Shown in pieces: positions 35,368 to 43,986 of a DNA stretch of 64,000 bases (its first letter is position 1; the number at the start of each line of letters is the position of its first letter). This DNA comes from Pseudomonas putida (GTDB lineage Bacteria > Pseudomonadota > Gammaproteobacteria > Pseudomonadales > Pseudomonadaceae). A program made the position numbers and the translations under genes. Location: positions 2,136,001 through 2,200,000 of the forward strand of contig CP163498.1 of the NCBI GenBank assembly GCA_041071465.1, in the 5' to 3' direction. The notes under the pieces were generated by a model. The model worked only from the letters and a program-made list of their open reading frames with translations, had not been told where the DNA came from and did not search any database.

Positions 35368-36417
35368 TCACGCTGCCTTTGATGTTTGCTGCAGTACCGC
35401 TTCCCGCTCCGGGTTCAGGCACACGATTGGTGCCAGCACCCAGTTCCTGATGTTGCCGCTCCAGCGCTCCGGGTGCCGTGCACGCGCCGCCTCGTACAGC
35501 TCGATACGCTTGCGCAGCAACTCTTCTGCCTGGCCAGTATGTCGCTGCGCCGGGGTCACGAACTTCAGGGCGCTGTGGCGATGTTCATGGTTGTACCAGG
35601 CCACGAAGCTGTTCACCCAGTTCCTGGCCTGCTCCAGCGTGTCGAAGGGCCGCTCCGGCCACAGCGGGCAGTACTTCGCCGTGCGGAACAAGGCCTCGGC
35701 ATAGGCGTTGTCATTGCTCACCCGCGGGCGGCTGAACGAGGGCATCACACCCAGGTTCTGCATGGCCGCCAGCATGGTCGAGCCCTTCATCGCGCTGCCG
35801 TTGTCCGAGTGCAGTACCAGCGGCTGGCCTGCCCGCTGTTCACGTAGGCAGGCCTGGCGTAGCAGCTGGGCGGCCTGCTCGGCGCTTTCACTTTCATGCA
35901 CCTCGTTGGCCACCAGCTTCCGGCTGTAGACGTCCTTGATCATGTACCAGTAGAAGTAACGGCCCTTGACCGTGGTCGGCAGCCAGGTGATGTCCCAGCA
36001 CCACAGCTGGTTCGGGCCGTCGGCCACATGGGTCGTCAGCGCTCGTTTCACCGGTGGGCGGCTACGGCCGCGCGGATGCTGCTGTTCGGCGTCCTTCAGC
36101 AACCGGTAAAAGGTCGACTCCGAGGCCAGCCAGGTGCCCTGATCGGCCAGCCGCGCCACGATCTGCTGCGGCGGCAGGCTGGCAAACTCGGGCTGGTTGG
36201 CGACCTCCAGCACGCGGCAGCGCTCTTGCGGGGTCAGCTTGTTGGCCGGCTCAGCTCGCTGTGCCGAAGGACGCCGATCCTCCGGGCAGTGCTGCCAGCG
36301 CTGCAGGCTGCGCAGCGACAGGCCCAGTTCGGCGCAGGCCTGCGCCCGCCGCGCTCCCGCCGCCACGGCGCCCTCGATCAACTGCAGCGTTTCACGGCGA
36401 TCCGGGGCGCTGATCAT
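35368..36417 (-). CDS. IS3-family transposase OrfB (rve integrase)
   Basis: 349 residues. An N-terminal helix-turn-helix (GARRAQACAELGLSLRSLQRW) precedes an rve DDE core (WCWDITWLPTTVKGRYFYWYMIKDVYSRKLV; LHSDNGSAMKGSTM; SRPRVSNDNAYAEALFRTAKYCP) and a C-terminal WYNHEHRHSALKFVTPAQRH. It starts in an ATGA overlap with OrfA, so it appears to be made as a separate protein. Confidence 0.92.
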   Translation of the reverse strand: MISAPDRRETLQLIEGAVAAGARRAQACAELGLSLRSLQRWQHCPEDRRPSAQRAEPANKLTPQERCRVLEVANQPEFASLPPQQIVARLADQGTWLASESTFYRLLKDAEQQHPRGRSRPPVKRALTTHVADGPNQLWCWDITWLPTTVKGRYFYWYMIKDVYSRKLVANEVHESESAEQAAQLLRQACLREQRAGQPLVLHSDNGSAMKGSTMLAAMQNLGVMPSFSRPRVSNDNAYAEALFRTAKYCPLWPERPFDTLEQARNWVNSFVAWYNHEHRHSALKFVTPAQRHTGQAEELLRKRIELYEAARARHPERWSGNIRNWVLAPIVCLNPEREAVLQQTSKAA

Positions 36418-36935
36418 TCGTCCTCGTCCTTCCCCCAGAGCGCCTCGGCTTTTTTTCGCAACACCAGCAGAGCTGCGGTTTCTGCCAGCGCCGCATCCTT
36501 GCGCCGCAGTTCACGCTCCAGCTGCTTGATGCGCTTCTTCGCGGCCTTTTCCTCTTCGCGTTCGCGCCGGGTCTTGCTCGGCTGAGCCAGGCTGTTGGCC
36601 TGCTCGCAGGCTTCGCGCCAGGCGTTGATCTGCTCGACATACAGGCCTTTGCGCCGGCAGTACTCCGCCAGCTCAGCCGCATTGAGGCTGGCGCTTTCCA
36701 GCACCACCCGAAACTTGTCCTGGCTCGACCACTGGTCGGCCTGCTGTCCATCTGCCGGCACCACTGCTCCCGCTGCTCTGGCCTGTTTGCGCCAAGCATA
36801 CAGGGTGGCATCAGTAATGCCTGTCGCTTCCACCAGCTCCGGCACCGTCCGGTTCAAGGGCGGCATCATCTGCCGCACCACCCACTCCCGATGCTCTATC
36901 GAATAACGCGCCACACGGCTCTCACTTCCGCCCAC
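36414..36935 (-). CDS. IS3-family transposase OrfA
   Basis: 173 residues with two helix-turn-helix regions (VPELVEATGITDATLYAWRKQAR and NAAELAEYCRRKGLYVEQINAWR) and a C-terminal coiled coil (TRREREEEKAAKKRIKQLERELRRKDAALAETAALLVLRKKAE). It binds the IS ends. Confidence 0.88.
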   Translation of the reverse strand: MGGSESRVARYSIEHREWVVRQMMPPLNRTVPELVEATGITDATLYAWRKQARAAGAVVPADGQQADQWSSQDKFRVVLESASLNAAELAEYCRRKGLYVEQINAWREACEQANSLAQPSKTRREREEEKAAKKRIKQLERELRRKDAALAETAALLVLRKKAEALWGKDEDE

Positions 36936-37717
36936 CGACCAAGACTCATCGAATCAACTCACACGACAACTATCCTGACGCGGCGGGGAAAAGCGGAAAT
37001 TAGGGGGTACGCAATTTTTAAATTTCCCTCCTTATTTACTGAACGAAAAATCACGGAAGAGGTTTTGCACAACCACACCCTGTACCCTCTCACCGCAGCG
37101 CTAGGCCGACCTACAAACCAAACAATAGTAACCCCCGCTTATTGGAAAAAAATTTGCCCCGAATGCGCATTCGAGGACTTTGAGAATCACGGCACAGCGT
37201 ACGTACATCGAAGCCATGTACAGTCTTATGTTAAGGTTTGTAGCATCCATGGTTCTGACCTCATAACTATCTGCCCCGCATGTTCAACCCCCATTAATAA
37301 GCATAAAATAACCCAACTAGGAATATGCAGTCAAAAATACAAAAACCCGACACGTCAATGGAAATCACCGAACCATCTGTATTCAATATTTATCGCAGAA
37401 CTTCTGAACTACAAAGGCCCTCCAGCTAAAACGCACAACGCTGAATGGATAGTGACCAAAAGCTTATACAAAAATTATTTCGATGAAATATACGGCAATT
37501 ATGGATACGTGTCTGAAATTATAGTGCGTGAGCTCGGCACAAAAACTATAAATCCCTATTCAAAGGGGGCGACTGATTACAACTTCGTAATTCAAGCCTT
37601 CCTAGGCTGTCGCACCGCTGCCAGATACCTAGACTTGCTAACAAACAGTGCCGCGTGCACTCAGTTGCAAAACGAAGTTAATGAACTTATTCGGTCTGAC
37701 TTCATCAAACGCAAATA

Positions 37718-39187
37718 TCATACAGTAGATAGAATACCTAGTACCTCCTCATCAGTTACATGAGACAGCCGAATCCCAGCAAGCCGGTACACAACACTTA
37801 TAGCACTTCGCTCAGATAGAAGATAATGTCTCACCGCCCATCTGATTTTACGAACTTGATGGTCATGATCAGATTCGAGAATATCTTTCATCAACAAAGT
37901 ACTTATTGGGAACTTATCAGGTACCCTCAAAAAATCATGGCTACGAGCGACCTTCCTGCTTAACGCGGCGCGGGTCACCTTTTTCGGTTTGCCCTGCGTA
38001 GACAGAATCTGGTCCCTGGCGATTAGCAGATCTTGAGCAAGCGCTGCGTCTCTCGCATGCCAATCGACCAACCCCCTCCTTACCCTTATGAAAGGATGGG
38101 CAGACACATACTGCGCTAACCACTCCTTATCATGGCGGTAAAGCCACTGATAGCCCGGCTTATCATGGCATTTCGCGTTCTTGCTGCTCGAGAAAGCTTC
38201 GCGGCGTGCCTCAATTTCGCCGTCCTCTATGAGGGGCCTAGTATCGTTGCCCCTAGCCGCTTCACCGCTGCGAGCATCAGCTCGCGGGTGAAAGGATTTG
38301 AGGTGCTCAAGGTCTGCCTCAAGGAGCCAGCAAAGAAAGTAGAATTTTAATGGCTGTACGACCGCCCCGCGTGGACGCACGACGCCCAACACCCAGTCCC
38401 AAGAGCAACTGAGCTCCTGGAACTCATTAGCGCGAGGGCTACAGAGAAGACGCGGCGTCAGGAAGCTCCTTAATACCTGTTCCCTCACCCGACCAGCCTT
38501 AAGAAACCCCATCTCATCCAGACGATGCTGAAGGAAGTTTCCGGTCAGCAGATTTTGTACATCCGCTGGGTGCTCAAGTCCCCAAAACTGCATTTCACCT
38601 ATCACAGCAGCTGAAGAGTCAGGAGCCCGCATCACTGGCGACCCCGCTGCCTCCGCCGGAAACAGCATGCAACGCCAGTCAGTTCCATCCGGAAACATCG
38701 TCCCGCAGAGCACCTCTCCATGGAGCGGGCAGATGCAAGTACCCATTGCTTGGTGAATACGATGCCAGTAGGCCGAGCCGCAGTTTTGAATATCTTCTTC
38801 AACACACCTCTCGCAGTACCTGAACGACGCGTGCTTGAGGAAGCCTGAGGCTGTGAGACCCAGGCTCATTTTCAGGCCCGTGCCGTCGGTACCAGTCATG
38901 GCGATACGCGCGGCTTTGCTCTTCGTGTCATTCAAAAAAGGTTCGTACAGAGGCAAAAGGGTAAAGCGATCGATCAAATGCTCTACCGAATAAGCTGATG
39001 CTAACCGTTGCGACAGAGCACCCAAGCAGCACGGCAGGATAGAGCCACAGGTTCTGGAATACGCGCCGAACAACTCCTGGCTTGTCCGGCGATAGCTGTC
39101 GTTCGACGACAGCCTATGATAACGGACCGCCAGGCTGTAGAGAGACTCATCAGGGAACGGCTGAGGAAACCAATGCAAGCGATCCAT
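37718..39187 (-). CDS. tnsD: TnsD (TniQ-family) attTn7 target selector
   Basis: 489 residues. An N-terminal TniQ domain (HWFPQPFPDESLYSLAVRYHRLSSNDSYRRTSQELFG) with zinc ligands (FRYCERCVEEDIQNCGSAYWHRIHQAMGTCICPLHG) is followed by a long DNA-binding C-terminal region with WLYRHDKEWLAQYVSAHPF and WHARDAALAQDLLIA. TnsD binds the 3' end of glmS and recruits TnsC. The insertion point 24 bp past glmS fits. It starts 24 bp after tnsC. Confidence 0.92.
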   Translation of the reverse strand: MDRLHWFPQPFPDESLYSLAVRYHRLSSNDSYRRTSQELFGAYSRTCGSILPCCLGALSQRLASAYSVEHLIDRFTLLPLYEPFLNDTKSKAARIAMTGTDGTGLKMSLGLTASGFLKHASFRYCERCVEEDIQNCGSAYWHRIHQAMGTCICPLHGEVLCGTMFPDGTDWRCMLFPAEAAGSPVMRAPDSSAAVIGEMQFWGLEHPADVQNLLTGNFLQHRLDEMGFLKAGRVREQVLRSFLTPRLLCSPRANEFQELSCSWDWVLGVVRPRGAVVQPLKFYFLCWLLEADLEHLKSFHPRADARSGEAARGNDTRPLIEDGEIEARREAFSSSKNAKCHDKPGYQWLYRHDKEWLAQYVSAHPFIRVRRGLVDWHARDAALAQDLLIARDQILSTQGKPKKVTRAALSRKVARSHDFLRVPDKFPISTLLMKDILESDHDHQVRKIRWAVRHYLLSERSAISVVYRLAGIRLSHVTDEEVLGILSTV

Positions 39188-39211
39188 TGACCTGATCTCC
39201 CGCGGTTCATG

Positions 39212-40660
39212 TCACCAAGCAGAGTCCTTATCTACCCAGCCTCTCTGCTCGAGCTGGGTCTGCACATCATCGCCTTCGGAGAAATGGGCAGTTGGTGCTG
39301 ACTCGTTGGCAACCGGAACCACCGGTTTACTAATAGGCTTTGCGGCTGCCCTTTCACTGTGCTCGACAGGTGTCACTATCGCGGCCTGGGTAATTAAAGA
39401 GAGATTCGCCCTGTCTGCACGCCGCGCCAAATCGTAATTCATCATCTTGGCGACCTGGTCCTTCGTGGGCATCATGTCTTCGAAGTCAGCAATTTGCAGC
39501 GGATCCCCGCTTCGTAGAGCCTCGATGGCCTTATGAAGGAGCCTCATCTGACTGTCGTACACCTGCTGCAGAACCGCCGGTGTAATCGAGTCGATGCCCT
39601 CCCAGATTGCGTGCCGCTGAGCCAGCATTAGAAGTTTGGCCAGGAAATCCGTGTTTCCTTGAGTGAGGTCATATATTTTGGAAAGGATCTCACCCGTCAA
39701 CGGAGTGGGGGTTTTGGTCCAGTCGTATGCCCAGAGCAGTGAAACCAGATGCGCCCAAAACGGATCATCTTCGGTAAACCTGTCAAAAGTGATAGGCCCC
39801 ATTCCTGCCGCACGCCGAGCATTTCGCAAAACACCAGAAAACAGCGGAAGCATGGCATTTGTGCCAACGTAGATCAGCGGGATGCCGGCGTCATTCGACA
39901 GCTGCACAAAAAAGTTGAGAAGCTTTTCGCGGTCTTGCCCGCCTCGGGATGAGCAGAGGTGCTGCATCTCATCAATTATGAGAGCTCCGATGAAATAGGT
40001 TTTGCACAACTGACTGATATTTTGAAGCATCACGCTGATGCTGCGGCCAGTAGCAGCTCTGCCTGAGTACTTTTTTATGCCTAATGCTTCATCCAATGAA
40101 GAGAAGAATGCGGTACAAAAACCTCGCAACGAGCCATCGTGCGGACAATCGATCTTGAGCCAGACCACCTGCGTCTCAATGAAGATCTGCTCTTTATACT
40201 TACTGTGACTGATCACCTGTGGATAAAGCTTGGCAATGGAGTTCAGCGCAGTCGTTTTACCCATGCCGCTCAACCCGATCAGTGTCAACGTTTCAGCGGT
40301 GGACATAAACCCGTGCCCCTTGATCTCCGCAGAAGAGGGCAAGCGATGCCTAACGGATGACGCATGCAATGGATTGCGCCCGGTGTATCCGTACCGAATC
40401 AATTGACTGAACAGGTCCTCAAGCCTGAGGTGGATTTCAAAAGGTACAACGACATCCTTCAGCCTGTTGATGCCATGACCACGTAATTTCGGGTCCAAGG
40501 CCCGCTCCACGTTGTCAGGCCGGGGCGGGGCGCTCCCAATGCGCCTGACTACATCAACATCCGAAAGAATCTTCGGGAGACACTCAATCAGTGGGTTACC
40601 GTCGTATTGAGGCATGCCAGTCGGGTTGTAATCTGCTGGCGCAAAACTGGAATCACTCAT
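39212..40660 (-). CDS. tnsC: TnsC AAA+ ATPase
   Basis: 482 residues. Walker A GLSGMGKTT at 129-137 and Walker B GALIIDEMQHL near residue 232 are visible, followed by a sensor-like LIYVGTNAM. TnsC links TnsD-bound target DNA to the TnsAB transposase and controls immunity. Its start overlaps the tnsB stop (ATG at 40660, stop at 40653). Confidence 0.95.
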   Translation of the reverse strand: MSDSSFAPADYNPTGMPQYDGNPLIECLPKILSDVDVVRRIGSAPPRPDNVERALDPKLRGHGINRLKDVVVPFEIHLRLEDLFSQLIRYGYTGRNPLHASSVRHRLPSSAEIKGHGFMSTAETLTLIGLSGMGKTTALNSIAKLYPQVISHSKYKEQIFIETQVVWLKIDCPHDGSLRGFCTAFFSSLDEALGIKKYSGRAATGRSISVMLQNISQLCKTYFIGALIIDEMQHLCSSRGGQDREKLLNFFVQLSNDAGIPLIYVGTNAMLPLFSGVLRNARRAAGMGPITFDRFTEDDPFWAHLVSLLWAYDWTKTPTPLTGEILSKIYDLTQGNTDFLAKLLMLAQRHAIWEGIDSITPAVLQQVYDSQMRLLHKAIEALRSGDPLQIADFEDMMPTKDQVAKMMNYDLARRADRANLSLITQAAIVTPVEHSERAAAKPISKPVVPVANESAPTAHFSEGDDVQTQLEQRGWVDKDSAW

Positions 40661-42824
40661 GACTAGCCTCGTTACCCGCGTTGATCACCAATTTCAGGAA
40701 GGCGGCGCTCCGACCCGAGACAGGTTTCACGGTTACAGGTGTATAAGTCTCCTCCGCGGCTGGCGAGTTATCCACAAGGCGAAGCTGATTTAGGTCAGCG
40801 GTATGCAAGTCGCGCTCAGTCTGGGTTTCAACGGCACGTTTCGAACGCTTGTCCCGCTTGAACTCAGCGTCAGATTTCGGATCTCCCTGCCCCTGGCGTT
40901 TGGCTTGCGCTCGATGAAGAATCTCCTCCTGGCGGCCTTGAAGAAGCGCTCCAGTATTGGCATCCTCGTACCGGGCATCTGGGGCGACCTGATTCAAAAT
41001 CTTGATAATATCGAGGACCTCCTCCATACGAAGCCCACCGTACTTAACCCGCTGCTGCGGTACAATGGTCAACGGCTCGAAACCCGCCTCAGATTTCATC
41101 CAGCAGTTCTCAATAGAGTTTGGATCGTAGAAAACCCTAACGTACCTCGTTTTAAAGTTGTGAGAGCGCTCCAACCATTCCGAACGAATGGCGGTTTCAC
41201 AGGTGTACTGCACACCTTGGAAATTTATACCTCCTCGACCAATTCGACACACCTGCGAGGGTAACAATGCAATCTTCAGCTCCGCTGGTGATACGAATTT
41301 CGAATTCAGGAGATTGTTTGCCATAGACCACTTCCACATGGCCATAGGCGTGGGCTCCACTTCTGCCGCGATCATCTCACGGTTCAGAAGATGAGGAACT
41401 CGAAGGCTCTTGTTGTGAGCCAAAACACCGAGGATTACCATCTCAGTAAACTCATCGATATCGAAAATTGCGTCGAGCTGGTAGTCACGATCACCACGCT
41501 CCATTTTCCGAGCATCTACGCCGCCAGGGACAAATTTCAAATCCAGCTTTTCGTTGAGCAGTCGGAAACGGCTTTCAATGATACTTTTCCAGTCAGGCCG
41601 AAACGGTGGCAAAATCTTCAAGGCTGTACCAAGAGTCTTTGTCATCGTCTCCCCAGCTTCACTGAGAAGTTCAGCGCGATCTGCGACGATTTCAACCGGT
41701 AGATGAGAACATGGCCAGTCAACCTCATCGATCTCAATATTATAACGCTTGCAAAACTCCTTCTTCGGCGTGCAAGCATTATAAATGGCATGTCGAGCAC
41801 CATTCCAACTGGGCCCTTCAAGCCCGACATGAATACCTACGATCATTCTGGTGAACGTATCAACCAACACATACAGCACTGGCCTGCCGATCAACCATAA
41901 CCGATTGACTCGATGTACCAAATAAACATCAGCAATCGTCGAATCGATTTCGTACCGATGACTTGCACCGACTAACCCTTGAGAGGCAGATCCAACTAGC
42001 GCACGATGGTCTTTATTATAGCGGATTGCGCCGCCGCTCTTCTTCAACCTATAGAGTTCATCAAAGAAAAGTTTTCCATGGTACTCCAGTTGATTGATGG
42101 ACGGGTAGCTACCTCGAACCAGGTTACCTTTTGAACCGTCGGACTTGATCGACCGATAAAACTTATTGAGCATCCAATCATAGGCTTTCTTTAGCTTGCC
42201 ACACCTGCCACTGGCAAAGCGCCCATAGGCCAAGCGAATATGCGAGATGTGCCGTGACTCGAGCAGAATTGCGCCACCGTCATCCACAACTACGCCACGA
42301 TATTTAAGCGGTCGGCCAGGAACAATGCCTGAGGCCCGACTTTTTTTCTTTCCACGGCCTCCACACGTGCTGGTATTCCACAAAAATGCGTTTCGTGTCT
42401 GCCCCATGCTCCAATACCGATAGAGAAGTCGATAAATTTGCTTCCGGTCAACTCCCACTACCATTGCGTGATTAGCAACAAGGGAACCAAAGTTAGACGT
42501 CAAGATATCGAGGGGGCCATGATTCTCCACCAAACCACGTACCAGCTCCCAGTTCCTATCTCGGCTGTCTTTTTCATTCTCACTGATCTCGTCGTCACTT
42601 CGAAGCAAGTGCATAGGTACCATTTCAGGGTTGATCACCGCCGCTCCGTTATTGATCTCTTCGATCAATAGTGAGCTTCCAACCCGCCATGGCTTCGTCG
42701 GACTTGTACCGAGTTCAATGACTAAGACAAACTCATCCTTTATAGCTAAAACTCTGACCGGTTTCTTCAGCAGCTCAGATCCCTCACCCGGAGAAACGAT
42801 GCAGTTAACTCCCAGACTAAGCAT
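40653..42824 (-). CDS. tnsB: TnsB DDE transposase
   Basis: 723 residues from the ATG at 42824; a further ATG at 42881 would sit inside tnsA. The DDE integrase core has YEIDSTIADVYLVHRVNRLW, then PVLYVLVDTFTRMIVGIHVG, EIVADRAELLSE, and RPDWKSIIESRFRLLNEK. N-terminal DNA-binding helices include QIYRLLYRYWSMGQTRNAFL. It binds the 14-bp end repeats and joins 3' ends to the target. The start overlaps the tnsA stop by 8 bp. Confidence 0.95.
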   Translation of the reverse strand: MLSLGVNCIVSPGEGSELLKKPVRVLAIKDEFVLVIELGTSPTKPWRVGSSLLIEEINNGAAVINPEMVPMHLLRSDDEISENEKDSRDRNWELVRGLVENHGPLDILTSNFGSLVANHAMVVGVDRKQIYRLLYRYWSMGQTRNAFLWNTSTCGGRGKKKSRASGIVPGRPLKYRGVVVDDGGAILLESRHISHIRLAYGRFASGRCGKLKKAYDWMLNKFYRSIKSDGSKGNLVRGSYPSINQLEYHGKLFFDELYRLKKSGGAIRYNKDHRALVGSASQGLVGASHRYEIDSTIADVYLVHRVNRLWLIGRPVLYVLVDTFTRMIVGIHVGLEGPSWNGARHAIYNACTPKKEFCKRYNIEIDEVDWPCSHLPVEIVADRAELLSEAGETMTKTLGTALKILPPFRPDWKSIIESRFRLLNEKLDLKFVPGGVDARKMERGDRDYQLDAIFDIDEFTEMVILGVLAHNKSLRVPHLLNREMIAAEVEPTPMAMWKWSMANNLLNSKFVSPAELKIALLPSQVCRIGRGGINFQGVQYTCETAIRSEWLERSHNFKTRYVRVFYDPNSIENCWMKSEAGFEPLTIVPQQRVKYGGLRMEEVLDIIKILNQVAPDARYEDANTGALLQGRQEEILHRAQAKRQGQGDPKSDAEFKRDKRSKRAVETQTERDLHTADLNQLRLVDNSPAAEETYTPVTVKPVSGRSAAFLKLVINAGNEASHE

Positions 42825-43716
42825 GACGAGGCACCTCGATTTCTGATGTGCTGGAAAAGGATGGCTCAGCAATCCAAACATGCAAAGGTTCAGATAAGCT
42901 TATTACCTTAGCGCTTAGACTCGCCCCCAGTCTGCCCGTCCAAAGAAGATGGTGGAAGAGGCGTTTAACACCAATATATTCTATAAAAATTACCCTCGAG
43001 GCTTTTTGCAGCAGTGCCTTTAGTGGCAATTCACTAGTCTTACATCCCGCTATAAATTCGAGCAGATTATTTATATTATTCTCCGTCGGCAACGAAGGAT
43101 GGATGACCGCGTAAGTTCTAAGTATGACAAGATTTGCTATTTTAACTTGCGAGAGATTTTCATGGAGAACCAGTTTCCATTCTACCTTTCTCATAGCCCA
43201 ATATTTAGCTTCGATCTCAAGCTTTTCCGCCATCCGATTCTGCTCCTTGAGGCTGGCATCCTCGAACTCCTTACGGTATTTCACAGAGCGCGCGGCCAAG
43301 GTTGCTTCGCCCTTCGAATCTATGAAAGTTATGAGGAAGTCAGTGGTCATAACCACTGGGACTTGAGTACCTGGATACACAGGATGACGGTAATTCAGGC
43401 TTGACGCGATCGCTTGAGTCTCAGCTTGCGTTAGGAGCGGGAACTGCTCACGAATGTCGATGATGGAAGGATCATGCTCAAGGATCAGGTGATAGTCGCG
43501 CTCAGCGTTGGATAGCAAATGATGACTGCGATGAAATTTCACACCCGGTACAAGATGCGACACCCCGCTCGACTGGATATCCCAAATCTTGATCCAAGGC
43601 TCATAGGACTCTCTAACGCCAGATCCGCGACCCGATTGTATTCTTCTATCAATTTTCCGCTGAGTCATTAGCTTCGAGCTAGCTGGATTCACCGGTTCAG
43701 TGGGTACAGATGTCAT
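42817..43716 (-). CDS. tnsA: TnsA endonuclease
   Basis: 299 residues of the TnsA family, with the restriction-enzyme-like core HHLLSNAERDYHLILEHDPS...TTDFLITFIDSKGEATLAAR...SVKYRKE (candidate E, D and K residues) and a C-terminal helix-turn-helix domain that contacts TnsC. It cleaves the 5' ends, allowing cut-and-paste movement. It is the first gene of the tnsABCD operon, reading away from the glmS-proximal end. Confidence 0.93.
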   Translation of the reverse strand: MTSVPTEPVNPASSKLMTQRKIDRRIQSGRGSGVRESYEPWIKIWDIQSSGVSHLVPGVKFHRSHHLLSNAERDYHLILEHDPSIIDIREQFPLLTQAETQAIASSLNYRHPVYPGTQVPVVMTTDFLITFIDSKGEATLAARSVKYRKEFEDASLKEQNRMAEKLEIEAKYWAMRKVEWKLVLHENLSQVKIANLVILRTYAVIHPSLPTENNINNLLEFIAGCKTSELPLKALLQKASRVIFIEYIGVKRLFHHLLWTGRLGASLSAKVISLSEPLHVWIAEPSFSSTSEIEVPRHA

Positions 43717-43894
43717 TTCACGAGTCGCTCATCGTTGAGTGACCCGCTCGATCGGATCGGAACGACACAGGTCGTGGCGCGGAGAAATTCAAGAGCGGGC
43801 TCAGCCAGGACAGCAGTCACTGTGGTGCAGAAGGGATTGTGATCCTATATCCATGGACAAGGCTCTGCCCCGACAAACGGGCCGTGACAGAGCC

Positions 43895-43962
43895 TTGTGA
43901 CAACCTTTCTTAACTTGTGACAACCTTTATTTTTTTGTGACAACCTTTATTCTTTAAAAACA
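43895..43962. repeat. Right end: three TnsB-type sites and ACA terminus
   Basis: TTGTGACAACCTTT at 43895-43908, 43915-43928 and 43935-43948, exactly 20 bp apart, are the complement of the left-end sites. A weaker site, GTGACAGAGCC, precedes them. The ACA terminus is at 43960-43962. The array lies in the tnsA upstream region and could also autoregulate tns expression. Confidence 0.9.
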
Positions 43963-43967
43963 TTTGA
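43963..43967. repeat. Target-site duplication TTTGA, right copy
   Basis: It matches 5729-5733. It lies 20-24 bp from the glmS stop codon. Confidence 0.9.
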
Positions 43968-43986
43968 AACGATTACTTAGCGTTAT

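Larger units (their letters stand above)
35347..36974 (-). mobile_element. IS3-family insertion sequence inside the tniQ-like gene
   Basis: Imperfect inverted repeats GGTAGTTGTCGCGTGAG (35347-35363) and CTCACACGACAACTATCC (36957-36974) bracket two overlapping genes. No clear target duplication could be read. The GC content is much higher than that of the interrupted gene. Confidence 0.8.
35182..37763 (+). pseudogene. Second tniQ-family gene, split by an IS
   Basis: The 5' part, 35182-35346, encodes MKIFTPLPGEYVASALQRGN and EMLGIRTLPHEDFRIRPIPR, a TniQ-like N-terminus. The IS3-type element follows. From about 36975 the frame resumes as RGKAEIRGYAIFKFPSLFTE and contains YWKKICPECAFEDFENHGTA...VCSIHGSDLITICPACSTPI, the TniQ zinc-binding block, to 37763. 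It is convergent with tnsD, whose 3' end it overlaps by 46 bp. Intact, it would be about 310 residues, a short TniQ that could have directed a second target choice. Confidence 0.75.
5734..43962. mobile_element. Tn7-like transposon at attTn7 downstream of glmS
   Basis: A 38,229-bp element with TGT...ACA termini, TTTGA duplications on both sides, and arrays of AAAGGTTGTCACAA sites at both ends, spaced out on the left and dense on the right as in Tn7. The right terminus lies 24 bp beyond the glmS stop codon. It encodes TnsA, TnsB, TnsC and TnsD plus a broken second TniQ protein, and carries chromate, nickel/cobalt and copper resistance cargo, two IS elements and antitoxin-like genes. Orientation is that of Tn7, with the tns end next to glmS. 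Confidence 0.95.

Noticed and set aside
43895..43948. Three 14-bp repeats at regular 20-bp spacing, CRISPR-like at first sight
   Set aside because: Units are short, spacers are only 6 bp, and the same motif occurs inverted at the other transposon end, so these are TnsB sites.
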